Shown: positions 32,641-43,400 of the stretch, one piece after another | How the letters are laid out: every line of letters begins with the position of its first letter | How positions within the stretch are numbered: the stretch's first letter is position 1 | Assembly: GCA_951640165.1 (NCBI GenBank) | Contig: OX621237.1 | Span: forward strand, 13,764,001 to 13,828,000 | Direction: 5' to 3' | Source of the DNA: Pseudoips prasinana | Lineage: Eukaryota; Arthropoda; Insecta; Lepidoptera; Nolidae | DNA length: 64,000 bases | Translations under genes and position numbers: made by a program | Notes under the pieces: generated by a model | What the model saw: only the letters and a program-made list of their open reading frames with translations | The model's database searches: none | Told to the model about the DNA's origin: nothing

Positions 32641-33583
32641 TGCTTAAACTTTGTGACTGATTATTGTATTTTTAAGTTATATTATAGATATCTTACTTAT
32701 CAAAAGTCATCATAGGGGCTACCCTAACGGTAAGCTACTATGTAAGTAAAAAGTATATTGGTGAATGAAGAATTTGTTATTTTGATTAATATTTTATTTC
32801 ATAAAATTTCTATTTTATTTTTGTAACTATATAGTAGTAGATAACTACGAGTGTACTTACTCTAAAACTACTTTCTTTCATTTAAAACTGTTTTTTTTTA
32901 TAAATTGTGAATAAATTTATTTTGTTTTCATTTATGGTTGGTTCCTAGAATTGTCGTTTTAGAACTATAAATAATACTACGAGTCGTAAGAGGCATTCTG
33001 GTAGATTACTTGTGACATTTAACCCATACTACCACTTTCACAGACATTGCCGCATGTCGGATGTTTTCTTTTGCCCCTTGTAGTACAAAACTCGATGGGT
33101 GGAAGTACCTCATTTCCATAACTTCATCCCACTTCTATTGTCGCTAATGTCTAACATCCTCACTATCTTCTTACTAAGCACTGTTTCTTATGCTCTATTA
33201 CCTATTGGCGTAATCATGTAAATCGCCGCTTATTCTTTTCTACCCATTTATATTATTATAGAGTCATGTCAGTTATCCTTCTCTACCCATTTAAGTTATT
33301 CTAGAGTCATGTCGCTTATGCCCTATTACCTTTTCGTTTTTTTCTATGTGGAGGTATCTTATGCCGAACTACCTTACAAGAAAAATAAGAATATTTGGTA
33401 TAAGCGACATAAAATCACATAAAACAACATCTAATCAAAAAACTAAAAATGCCAATGAATGTTTTTACTTATTTTGATTCTAGAACTGTTTCTATTTTCA
33501 CAATATGATAATAAATAAAAAAGTTATGTTCGTTTTTCTATAATTTCAAACTTTAAACTGCTCCCCTGAACAATTTAGTTTTT
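32641..33583. other. Right part of the 4.26-kb element, non-coding
   Basis: Holds diverged subterminal motifs (GTCATGTCGCTTATGCCC near 33307; a ~45-bp repeat with TAGAGTCATGTC at 33238-33330). No coding content seen. Confidence 0.6.
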
Positions 33584-33910
33584 GTCGCTTATCCCCTACT
33601 TCCTTTTAACCATCGATATGTAATAACAGCGCGGACGGACTAATTCTATTTTTTTTGTTAATTTACATTGTATTTGTCAAATTCACTCAGTCAAATGCTC
33701 ACATTTCAGTACATAAACATAGTCAAATACTATTTGATTATGTTTATGTACTGAATTGTGAGCTTGACAAGTACAAGTTAATTGTTAATACCCCAGTGCT
33801 GAATAAATTTCATTATTTAATTTCCTTTCATATAACAGACTTAATATTTCTTGGTAACGACCGATGTGGACAAAGTTATTAAATGAGATCACTATCAACG
33901 GAGAACACGC

Positions 33911-34500
33911 ATATTTTAAAAAGTTGCCACGTGCGAGTCGGACTTGCCCATGAAGGGTTCCGTAGCAGCAAGTAACATAATATAATGTTCTCTTTATTTA
34001 TTTATATTTGAGTTGATTGAATGAAAGGTAAATTGCGGTTTTATTACGATTTATGACGAATAAAAAAAATACTACTTACTAGATCTTGTTCAAACCAATA
34101 TTCGGTGAAAGGAAGTTTTGCATGGAAATGTCCATGATATTTTTTTTTTAGTTTTATTATTCTCTTATTTTACCACTTTGGTAGTGTCTCTCGCGCAAAC
34201 TATTTAGTTTAGAAAATAATGATTACCCTTACCATTGACATGTATGGGTTTGATGAAAAAATTTTTTTTAGACTAAGTTCTATGTATTACCCCAAAATTT
34301 ATTGTTTTTTATTTTATTTTACTGAAAATCTTAATGCGGTTTACAGAATACATCTAGGTACTTACCAAGTTTCAATATTATAGTCCTTAGAGTTTCCTTT
34401 AGAAAAAAAGTGGCTATGACATACGGATAAACAGACAGACAGACATGACGAATCTTTAAGGGTTCCGTTTTTTGGCCATTTGGCTATGGAACTCTAAAAA
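33911..34500 (+). repeat. Dispersed repeat from GTGCGAGTCGGACTTG to GGGTTCCG hairpin
   Basis: A common lepidopteran repeat layout: GTGCGAGTCGGACTTGCCC and GGGTTCCG at the start, GACAGACAGACA and GGGTTCCGTTTTTTGG at the end. The other duplication copy has only its first 130 bases, so the deletion happened there. Confidence 0.65.
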
Positions 34501-34746
34501 GCTTTTTTATATCTACATAATTTATCCAAGTCTAATTGATAATCTGCTTTTTTAACACTATTGAAAACTAAGCTGTTCATTCGAAAACAGTAATCTCATA
34601 AATATTGAGAAGTAGCGTTAAAGAAATAAAGGATTGGGGTTACAATTACTAACACAAAGGCAACCTACTTTTAAGCAAATTTTAGTTAGTTTAGAAAATT
34701 CCACCGCACAAGCTCTCTATAGTTTACATATTAAATTTGTGTTGGC

Positions 34747-34805
34747 AATTGTGGTCGAAAGATGTGCTTTTTATAATATACAAAGCACATCTTTCAACCA
34801 CAATT
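34747..34805. repeat. Quasi-palindrome, 24-bp arms, 11-bp spacer
   Basis: 34747-34770 and 34782-34805 match as inverses at 23 of 24 positions. An AT dinucleotide run follows. Confidence 0.88.
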
Positions 34806-34969
34806 ATATATATATTCAGCTATATATATAATATAATATATTATATTCAGCCTATCCAGTAGCATTAAGATAGAGACGATTGTTCTCTAATGACTACAGC
34901 CGGGACCGATAGCTTAACATGTTCGTCGAAGCCTAGGGGGTTCTCAAGACTAGCTTGATCGCTTGGTGG

Positions 34970-35910
34970 GTAAACGGCAGTGGCGTGCTGAAGATTTTTC
35001 GGTGGCGGCGGCCAAAGATATTGAATCGTGTACCGTTATATGGAGGTGTTAAATTTTTTGTATGTAAACAGCACTATGTCAGTCCAACTCTAGGACCAGA
35101 ACTCGAAACGTATCCAATTGCAGTGAGGCGAGAGATATCATGATATCAGGCGAGTGATATCTCTGAAACTGTTCACCGCTGTATTGGAAGATGTTTACGA
35201 GCTCTGTCCAGACTGGTAAGGCTTTGGCATCAGTGGTAATGGTCTGTACACCTTCAATTTGCCGATGATATAGTTGTCAGGGCTAAGACCGTGCAAGACC
35301 ACGACACATTGCTCGACGGTCTCAGCAGAATCTCAAAACAAGTGGGTCTGAAAATTAATATAGATAATATGACGAACAACATCTCGAACGTCTAGAGACC
35401 ATCCATCTACGTAGGTCCAATTTCGAGATCAATCGTAGAATCTAATACGGAAGTGTTCGGGAAGCTACCTAACAACTTCTCGTCCCAAATACAGCTGTGT
35501 CTCAAGTTGGAGGTCTTCAAACAAGTATATATTGCCAGTGATGACTCACGAAACAGACACGTGGTCGTTCACTGTGAATCTCATAAGAAGGCTCAAGATC
35601 CCGCAAAGAGCAAGAGAGGGCTCGGAGTTTCTGTGCGATATTGAAATAGAAATGTCTAAATCCGCAGGCGAACGAAATTCGAAGCCTGAAGAATTGCCAA
35701 GCTGAAGTGTTAGTGAGCGGAGCACATAGCTCGTAGAACCAAAGACCGCCGGGATAACCTTTCTGGGTTATCTAGTGGCGACCACGAGCTGGAGAACGCA
35801 GCGTGGGCAGGGCGTGGTCGACTGTGCATAAAGATAGCGCAAGACCGGCAATCGTGAAAATCTTTGACGAGGGCCTTGTCCAACAATGGATTCTTTGTTC
35901 TTTGTTGCAA
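34970..35910 (+). mobile_element. RTE-like retrotransposon remnant
   Basis: Frames broken by shifts read LKLFTAVLEDVYEL, FADDIVVRAKTVQDHDTLL (catalytic box), then FGKLPNNFSSQIQLCLKLEVF, the RTE connector, and CTTGTCCAACAATGGATTC at the 3' end. Degenerate. Confidence 0.75.
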
Positions 35911-37888
35911 CATATACATTCCAATAATTGTAAAATATTTAAGGTATCGGTTTTATATATTTTATAATTGTCGTGAACGAGTGTATTGAATTTATTCTAG
36001 TAGGGTTCAATTGTCATCTTTATAATGTAAGGTTAACCCAGCTACGAAGAACACCCTTTCACTCGATCTGCTTGTGGAGGCACACAGGGTTTTTCAAGAG
36101 GAGACGAGACAGGTGCGAAAATACTTCTTTCTTGTTATTCTGATAATATAAATAATTGCCTTGCTTGAAGTCAGATTGGTTGCAGGAATGTAATGCTAGT
36201 ATTCTTGCTCTGTCGGATCGTCTACCAATGTCCTGATCCTGATTCAGATAGCGAAATACGGTTCATTTTAATATGATTGCCCTCGTCACCCTCTATCGCT
36301 TCAGCTAAAGCCAAAGTCCAGCTGCTGTTGAACCATTTTAATATAAGCCTGCAATTTGAGTTGTTCAAAACGCAACCATCTTCTTGCTATAAACACACGG
36401 CACCGCGGCGTGAGCGAACGCTTAGAGTTCACGGCAACGTGTTACGCAAGCGCGGCGCGGCGTGGCGCCGGCTGCTTTGGCGATACTAAATCATATATAG
36501 TCAAATATTTTACATTTAAACGTGACAGTAAAACATCATCATCAGCCATAAGATTTACATTGCTGGACAAAGATTGGGGACTTGGATTTGTTGATTCGGC
36601 GATAGAATTGATCTTTTGACCACCCACCTCCCAAAAAAATGGACAGGTCTACGGGCTATTCACGCTATCGTATGTTTGAAAGATTCAATACAAATTTCCA
36701 GTTAATCTTGGTACCTACAACTATAACAATTAATCATTTGCTAAATGCAGTACATTAAAGTTTCCCAGTCGTAGTTTATTTAAAGAGGGTTAATTGATAA
36801 TGTTATATAATATGATACCTACAGCAGTAATCAGGACAATAATATCGATTTAATATAAATTGGCATACATATGAAAATAATGTTAGTCCGTGATTGGAAG
36901 CCGTCAGCCAAGTGGTAAACGTACCGAAAAAGAAAAAGTACCGATCAAAATGTCTGATCCTTGGGCAATTTTTTTTGGAGGTACGTAATACAATATTGAT
37001 ATAGAGAAGCCCTGCACAATAACTTTTGATTTGGAATAAAGCAATCCATAAAAGGGCATACATTCTCAATCATTTGTTTATTAAAATGAAGATCGTATGT
37101 AAAAGTTTCTTAGGTCAGGCAGAATCCTGACCGTTCCTTATTTAATTGCATTAATACTAATTGCATTATTATTATACTTTTTAAATTATTATTAAATTTA
37201 TACAATTTAATAACGAGACATATTATTGCTTGATTAGTTCGTAACTCAAAAATTATGCAGTATTCAATTTCAATCAAAATAATAACAAGATAATGTAACA
37301 TACACTAGCTACATAATACGCTTAAACGGTAAGCTTTTAAGCGGTATACGGAAATTGGTGGTAAATGTATTTATTAGTATTTAACAGGCATATCCTCAAA
37401 TTACCACAAGTAAAATTAGCACTCATGATAATAAAATTATGTTATATTGTTATATGTTATATTATTTAACTATAATATATCTAAAACTATTAGTAATAAA
37501 AATTTAAAAAACTTAAATAACTTCAAGAAATACCTATTTAACTAAAGCATTATATTGTCAGAAATTAAATTATATTCTATTTGATAAAATATAAGTCACG
37601 ATCAAATAATCTACTTGCACCAAGAATTAAATATCTACAGTTAAGTAATACTATTCATGTTCCGGCTATTTGCAAGCGCTTTTTAAAGTATATGTGAATA
37701 AAACCAGTTTTCATTTTATTTTAATTGTTAAAGTTATTTAAAATTAGCTCATTATAATAAAATTATGAGTCCATTGAAGGATAATATTGTATTATAGTTA
37801 TTTGTGTACCAATAACTATAATGCGATATGTGCTAAGTTCGAATTTGAAGTAGGAAAAGGTGTTCACTTGGACCATGATGTACAGAGT
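35911..37888. other. Intergenic, nothing clear
   Basis: AT-rich apart from a GC-rich patch at 36400-36480. 36535-36600 resembles a retrotransposon tail (CATTGCTGGACAAAGA). No gene supported. Confidence 0.4.
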
Positions 37889-38700
37889 TATAAGTAGTGT
37901 AGCATCATACGTCATCAGTCTGATATCGTCCACTGACATAGGCCTGCTCCAAAGATTTCTATAACGTTGCCATTTGGAGTGGTTTGCCGTAGTCTTCGCG
38001 CTTAACATGCGAGTTTGCGACCGCAGTTTGGTAGTAGTTAGTACACAGAAGGCGCTTCAGTTATAAGTAGTGTAGCATCATACCTCATCAGTCTGATATT
38101 AGTTACTAGCTGTGCCCCGCGGTTTTACCTTTTTTTAATTGTATAAATTATCATAACTCCTCCCCCGTAAGTGATAGCGTAATAATATCTAGCCTATACG
38201 TTGACCCGACCACTTAGTAATATTCAAGCAAAATTTGAAGTAAATCCATGCAGTCCTTTTTGAGATTCGCCCGGACATACATACAGACAAACAGACACAC
38301 AGACAAAAATTCTAAAAACTATATTTTTGGCTTCGTAATCGATTGTAGATCACGCCCCAAGAATCCTTGAAAAAAAAATATTCAATGTACAGTTTTGACT
38401 TTCCTACGATTTTATTATATGTATAGATAAGTAGTGTAGCATCATACGTCATCAGTCTGATATCGTCCACTGACATAGGCCTGCTCCAAAGATTTCTATA
38501 ACGTTGCCATTTGGAGGGGTTTGCCGTAGTCATCGCGCTTAACATGCGAGTTTGCGACCGCAGTTTGGTAGTAGTTAGTACACAGAAGACGCTGCAGTAT
38601 CCGGTATCGGTCGCCTTTTACGACACCCACGGGAAAGTATAGAATAACAGGGCCACCTACCCTGTTATTCTTTCTGAGCCGAAAACTAGACGGCTTAAAT
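37889..38700 (-). repeat. Dispersed repeat E, locally duplicated, split by a Helitron
   Basis: TAAGTAGTGTAGCATCATAC to TTAGTACACAGAAGGCGC occurs at 37889-38060 and again at 38428-38598; a partial third start is at about 38060-38100. Other E copies: 26707-26840, 49149-49390, 49844-49997. Class unknown. Confidence 0.7.
38106..38427 (-). mobile_element. Helitron-like element (322 bp), family of 4709-5020
   Basis: Starts (minus) TCTATACATATAATAAAATC, ends GGGGCACAGCTAG at 38106. It lies between two copies of repeat E. Confidence 0.78.
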
Positions 38701-40268
38701 ACGATATAGCGATGGCGATAAATATCAGAACATCATTACCATCTCACCCCAGTGGGGGGCATAGAGGTAGACCCTAGGAAAAATCAACCAGAGGAAGGGC
38801 AGCAGCTTCCTTCTGAGTACTATGATCATCTTACTGCGATCGCCAGTTCGTCTGCCAAGCGTGGAGATTATGGCATATACCCCTAAGATTGATACTTGGG
38901 GATTTTGTCCAGCTGTTATGATTGAAACTATGATCATTGCCTAGGATTAAAAGACACATAAGGAACAAGACAGACACAATAATTCATTTTCCATTTACAA
39001 CGCAAATACGCCATCGTAGATTGAACAAGAAATTTGTTAGCATATTAATATTACCTGGTTTAATTAATTTGTTAATGAAATAATGAAACTTATTCAACAC
39101 TTGGGTATTAACATACTCTTGTACTTGTCAAGCTCACAATGCAGTACATAAACATAGTCCAATACAGCATAAAAGTAGCAATAAGAAATTATTAGTCCGT
39201 CCGTATTTTTTTAAATCCTTAAATAACTAACAAGTTACTTAGCAATTATTTTGATATATAGTTCTACTATCTTAAAATTGAAGAATTGAAGACAACGAGC
39301 AGTTGGCTAGCGCATAAGGCTCTTAACCAGTAGTTTCATTTAAGGGACTAATACCTGACGCCCTGAGGGGGTTTGGGCCACAGCTCAGGGGGTTGCTGAA
39401 GCAAAAAGCCGGAATTCTAAATGAGCGTGTGATCACTTGCTCGCTGCTGAGGGACCTACACTAGCTAACCTGCGGCTTTCTGTAGGTACCTAGCTAGGTG
39501 GACGACCCGGAGAAGAAAGCCACAAAGAAATTCCGGATTTGCTTTAACAGCTTCTTTTGCTTTTTGTTTTTGATTTTTTTTAAATATCTTGTATTTTACT
39601 TACATTGTGATTGGCTGGTATGTAGGCTAATGTACGTACAAAACCGTTGCCAACAAGTGAATCAAAATAGTTATGAGGTAATAAACAATAACATTAAAAT
39701 TCACCAAGGCAATTAGAATAACCTCTTGCAAGATGAACAAACGGTTGGTGTATCCGCGCACATTTACAAAATTACCAAGTCACACGAAGTCTACTAGAGA
39801 CGACGACTGTATGGAAAAAATTAATGAGTACCCCAAAGCTTTTTAAATCATGCTATTTGTACTGAGAGTGCCTTGAATGATGGTGAGTGGCGCTACCAGG
39901 GACCAAACTTAAAATACGTAGATCAAAGCAATGAGCATTTATTATATTAATGTTGCGGTCTAGTGCGTGAATAATGTAGTTAGAGCTTATCGAGTAACCA
40001 GCAAAGATCGCCCGCAATTAAGTTGCATTCTCGTATTATATAATAATAACCCTTATGGCAAGCGCTTAGAGTAGTAAGTACCATAGTGGTACAAAAGCTA
40101 TAAATTTACAGTATAAGCTGACCTCTCATTCTATGGAAATCTTATACGATGCGAGATCAACTTATACTGGAAATGATAGCTTCATAAGTAGTCGTGTGTA
40201 CCAGAATAAGTTTGGCCGTAAACTTGTCTACCCACTTGATAAATTATAAGTTATTCACGTATTCTTAG

Positions 40269-40493
40269 ATGACAACGAAGAAGACCAGCAAGACGTACTC
40301 AAGGTGGAGGAAATTGATTTTTGCCTCGAATCGAACGGTGAAGAACATAATACAAACAAGTACTACCTGATGACACGGAGCACCGACAAATGCCTTGTCG
40401 TACGACGCGGTCAAGCCTTTAAATTGGACATTTTACTGAACAGACCGTATGATGCCAGCAGAGATGGCATTTCATTTATATTCAACGTTTCAG
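40269..40493 (+). CDS. TG-B exon 2 (2b): start of N-terminal beta-sandwich
   Basis: Acceptor TTCTTAG ends at 40268, donor GTGTGT at 40494. Encodes DDNEEDQQDVLKVEEIDFCLES...KCLVVRRGQAFKLDILLNRPYDASRDGISFIFNVSG, the typical opening of Transglut_N. It is the second copy of a duplicated exon (see 28398-28622). Confidence 0.92.
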
Positions 40494-43400
40494 GTGTGTA
40501 GTTCTTTAATGAAAAATTTAATAATCCTCCTGACACGCCGGCAGTTATTCAACTAAGCAGGACACATATACCCTGTATGTATGCGCAAATAGGTGCATTC
40601 TTTGCATGTTGTTTTGCTTGAAGATATTATATCCCGCGCAGATGCCTAGTCTCTATTTAGACAAGCTACCGTAACTGAAATTTGACCAGGAGGACATTAT
40701 TATTATTTTGGGAAGATGCATGTTGGTGCATATATCTGTATTTATATATATATATTGATTAATCAAGCTACAATTCTCTCTTTAAGTAAGGTTTTTGTTA
40801 TCCAGATGTTGATAGACGAGGACCATCAAGTGGAAATACCGTAGCAATTGCCTTACTCGATGAAGATGTTGTAATGATCAACGAGTGGAACGTTTTGTAC
40901 GAGGATCAGGATGATATGCATTTGTACGTGTCTATCACTCCAGCAGCCGACTGCATAGTGGCCGCATGGCAATTGGAGGTGGATACTAAGCTGTTGGAGG
41001 GCGGTGCCCTAAGTTATAAACATCCCCAACCCATTTATGTGCTCTTCAATCCTTGGTGTCCGAATGACAGCGTTTACATGCCAGGTATTATTTATATTTA
41101 TAAGCAAGTATGTCTTACTTATATGTTTCCAGTTAATTATATATATAATTATTAACTAATTGAATATTTTTAGATGAAGACCGTCGTTATGAATGTGTCT
41201 TGGAAACTGGTGGACTGTTGTTCAGAGCATTTAACAATGATATTGTGGATACTCCGTGGAACTACGCGCAGTTTGGAAAGAATATCCTTGAATGTTCTTT
41301 ATACTTAGTCAGAAAAGTTGGAAAGGTTCGTATCTAAAGTCCGGCCGGTATAATAATATAGATTTAAATATGTTTTTATGTCATCTGATTATAAATATTT
41401 TGTTTATATTTATATTAAAATAAAAAAACAATACATAATTTTAGGTGAAAGGGCGAGGCAGAGCTGATCCCATTCAAACGGGCCGCGCTTTGGCAGCGGC
41501 AATAAATGATATAGATGATGATGGTGTCATTGAAGGAAATTGGGGACGCTTACTTAGTGATTACCTTGACGGCACACTTCCCACAAAGTGGGTCGGATCA
41601 TTAGTGATTCTTCAAAAGTATTACAACACCAAACAGCCTGTCAAATATGGACAATGTTGGGTCTACGCCGCGGTCCTGACTACAGGTAAATAATTTATTA
41701 TGAAGTAGTAAAATCTTAATATCATAAATTAAGTTTAGTAACAGTAGCAAAAAAAATATATAAACGAGGGATTGTGTCATATATATTTTATATCTCAGTA
41801 TAGTTTTTATAAACGTGTCAAATCTATGACGCTTCATACAGGGACATTTTTATTGCAAGAAGTTATTTGCTTCATTGAAAGAAATTCGATCTATATGTTG
41901 TTTGCATAAGTGATCAGATACTTTACTAGATTCGAAGGTGTCACACAAGTTTAATTTGCTTCAGTTTTGTGAGTACCTAACGTACCACTTAACAATTTTA
42001 TTAATGTCGACGGCTTTTTCAGTTTGTCGAGCTCTGGGTATTCCATGTCGTCCTGTGACTGGATTCAACTCTGCTCATGATTCCGATGGTAGCCTGACCC
42101 TCGATCAAATTGTAGATGAAGACGGAAAGCCTGAGAAGCATCGTGACACATTCTGGAACTTCCATGTTTGGAACGAGGTGAGAAATAATTTGGACTTTGT
42201 ACATCTTTTTGAGGAGAGTATAATTTTTTAACATTTTCATATAAGCAAGTTTAAAAATTGAAATCTGACAAAGATCACAGGGTATATTTATTGAGACCCT
42301 GTTATATTATATATGTGAAAAAGAAAATTATGCAAACCAGTTTTTGATCTTGCCTATGTGGCTGGCTAAGTTGCATAACAGCATACCGGGAGCAAATAAA
42401 TCACTGCGGTTATAGAAACTCAAGAGAGACATTCAAAGTACTTGCAAAAACTATACAGATTGTTTTTAAGACCCTGTGTTCTCTGTAAAGTCTTCACTAA
42501 GTTCCACTATGCATTATGATCTATTGTTTTCTCTATATAGGTATCTATTATGATACGGGTGTATAATTGGTATGTTTTTTTATAAATAAATAAGTATGTT
42601 TTACAGTTGTCTGGTTGCCATAGTACCTAGTTGGCGTGGTTTATAAATGCTTGCCTTTCACATCGCAGGTTGTTGGTTCGATTCCCACCCAAGACAGATA
42701 TTTGTGTATATTATGAACATGTCTGTTTGATCTGAGTCTGGGTGTAATTATCTATATACTTACAAAGGAAAAGTAGTACAAGCTCTGCTTAGTTGGGGAT
42801 CAGATGGCCGTGAATAATCTCCCAGGATATTATTATTATTATAGGAGATGGTATATTTTCTAGAGCAAAGCTAATGTTTTCCGTAATGTTTGTGTAAAAT
42901 TTTATCCATTTCCGTACCTTATGAACATAAAAAATGGTTTCTCAACAGGTATGGATGGAGCGCCGTGATTTGGGCCCTGAGTATAACGGCTGGCAGATCC
43001 TAGATGGGACACCACAAGAACTTTCTGATGATATGTATCGTTGTGGGCCAGCTTCATTGCAGGCTATTGTAAATGGTGAAGTTCAGAAACCATATGATAC
43101 CGGTTTCATGTTTGCGACAGTGAATGCCGATATGGTAAATATAGAAGCCAAAATAATTCTTTATTAAAAGTAGTCTTTTAAAGACATATTTTTTAAAATA
43201 TGATAGTAAGGCAAACGAGCAAGTGGTTCATCTGATGGTACGTGATCACCGCCGTTCATGGACACTCGCAACACCAAACGTGCCACAAGTGCATTGCCAG
43301 CCTTTAAGAAAAATTGTCCCCAATCTATTTATTTTTCCTTGCGTTAAAGTCGATCGTATATCTAAAGGTGTCATTATCGTGACATAACTTTATAGTACTA

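Larger units (their letters stand above)
29354..33615. mobile_element. 4.26-kb DNA transposon-like insertion, family unknown
   Basis: 32-bp inverted ends at 29354-29385 and 33584-33615 (29 of 32 match; the inner 21 are exact, with GGAAGTAGGGGATAAGCGAC). ATAT flanks both sides and the empty site survives once in the other duplication copy (near 26269), so the 4-bp duplication is supported directly. GTCGCTTATNCCCTACTACC motifs recur near both ends. No transposase recognised; the interior holds retrotransposon debris. Confidence 0.88.
28984..40855 (+). repeat. Segmental duplication, downstream copy
   Basis: Same order as 25901-28982, enlarged by the 4.26-kb insertion (29354-33615) and holding the 4.5 kb lost from the other copy. 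It ends inside the functional TG-B exon 3. Confidence 0.93.

Noticed and set aside
18119..40268. A first coding exon for TG-B
   Set aside because: Many ATG-to-donor combinations exist in this repeat-rich interval, and none has a feature that distinguishes it; transcript data would be needed.
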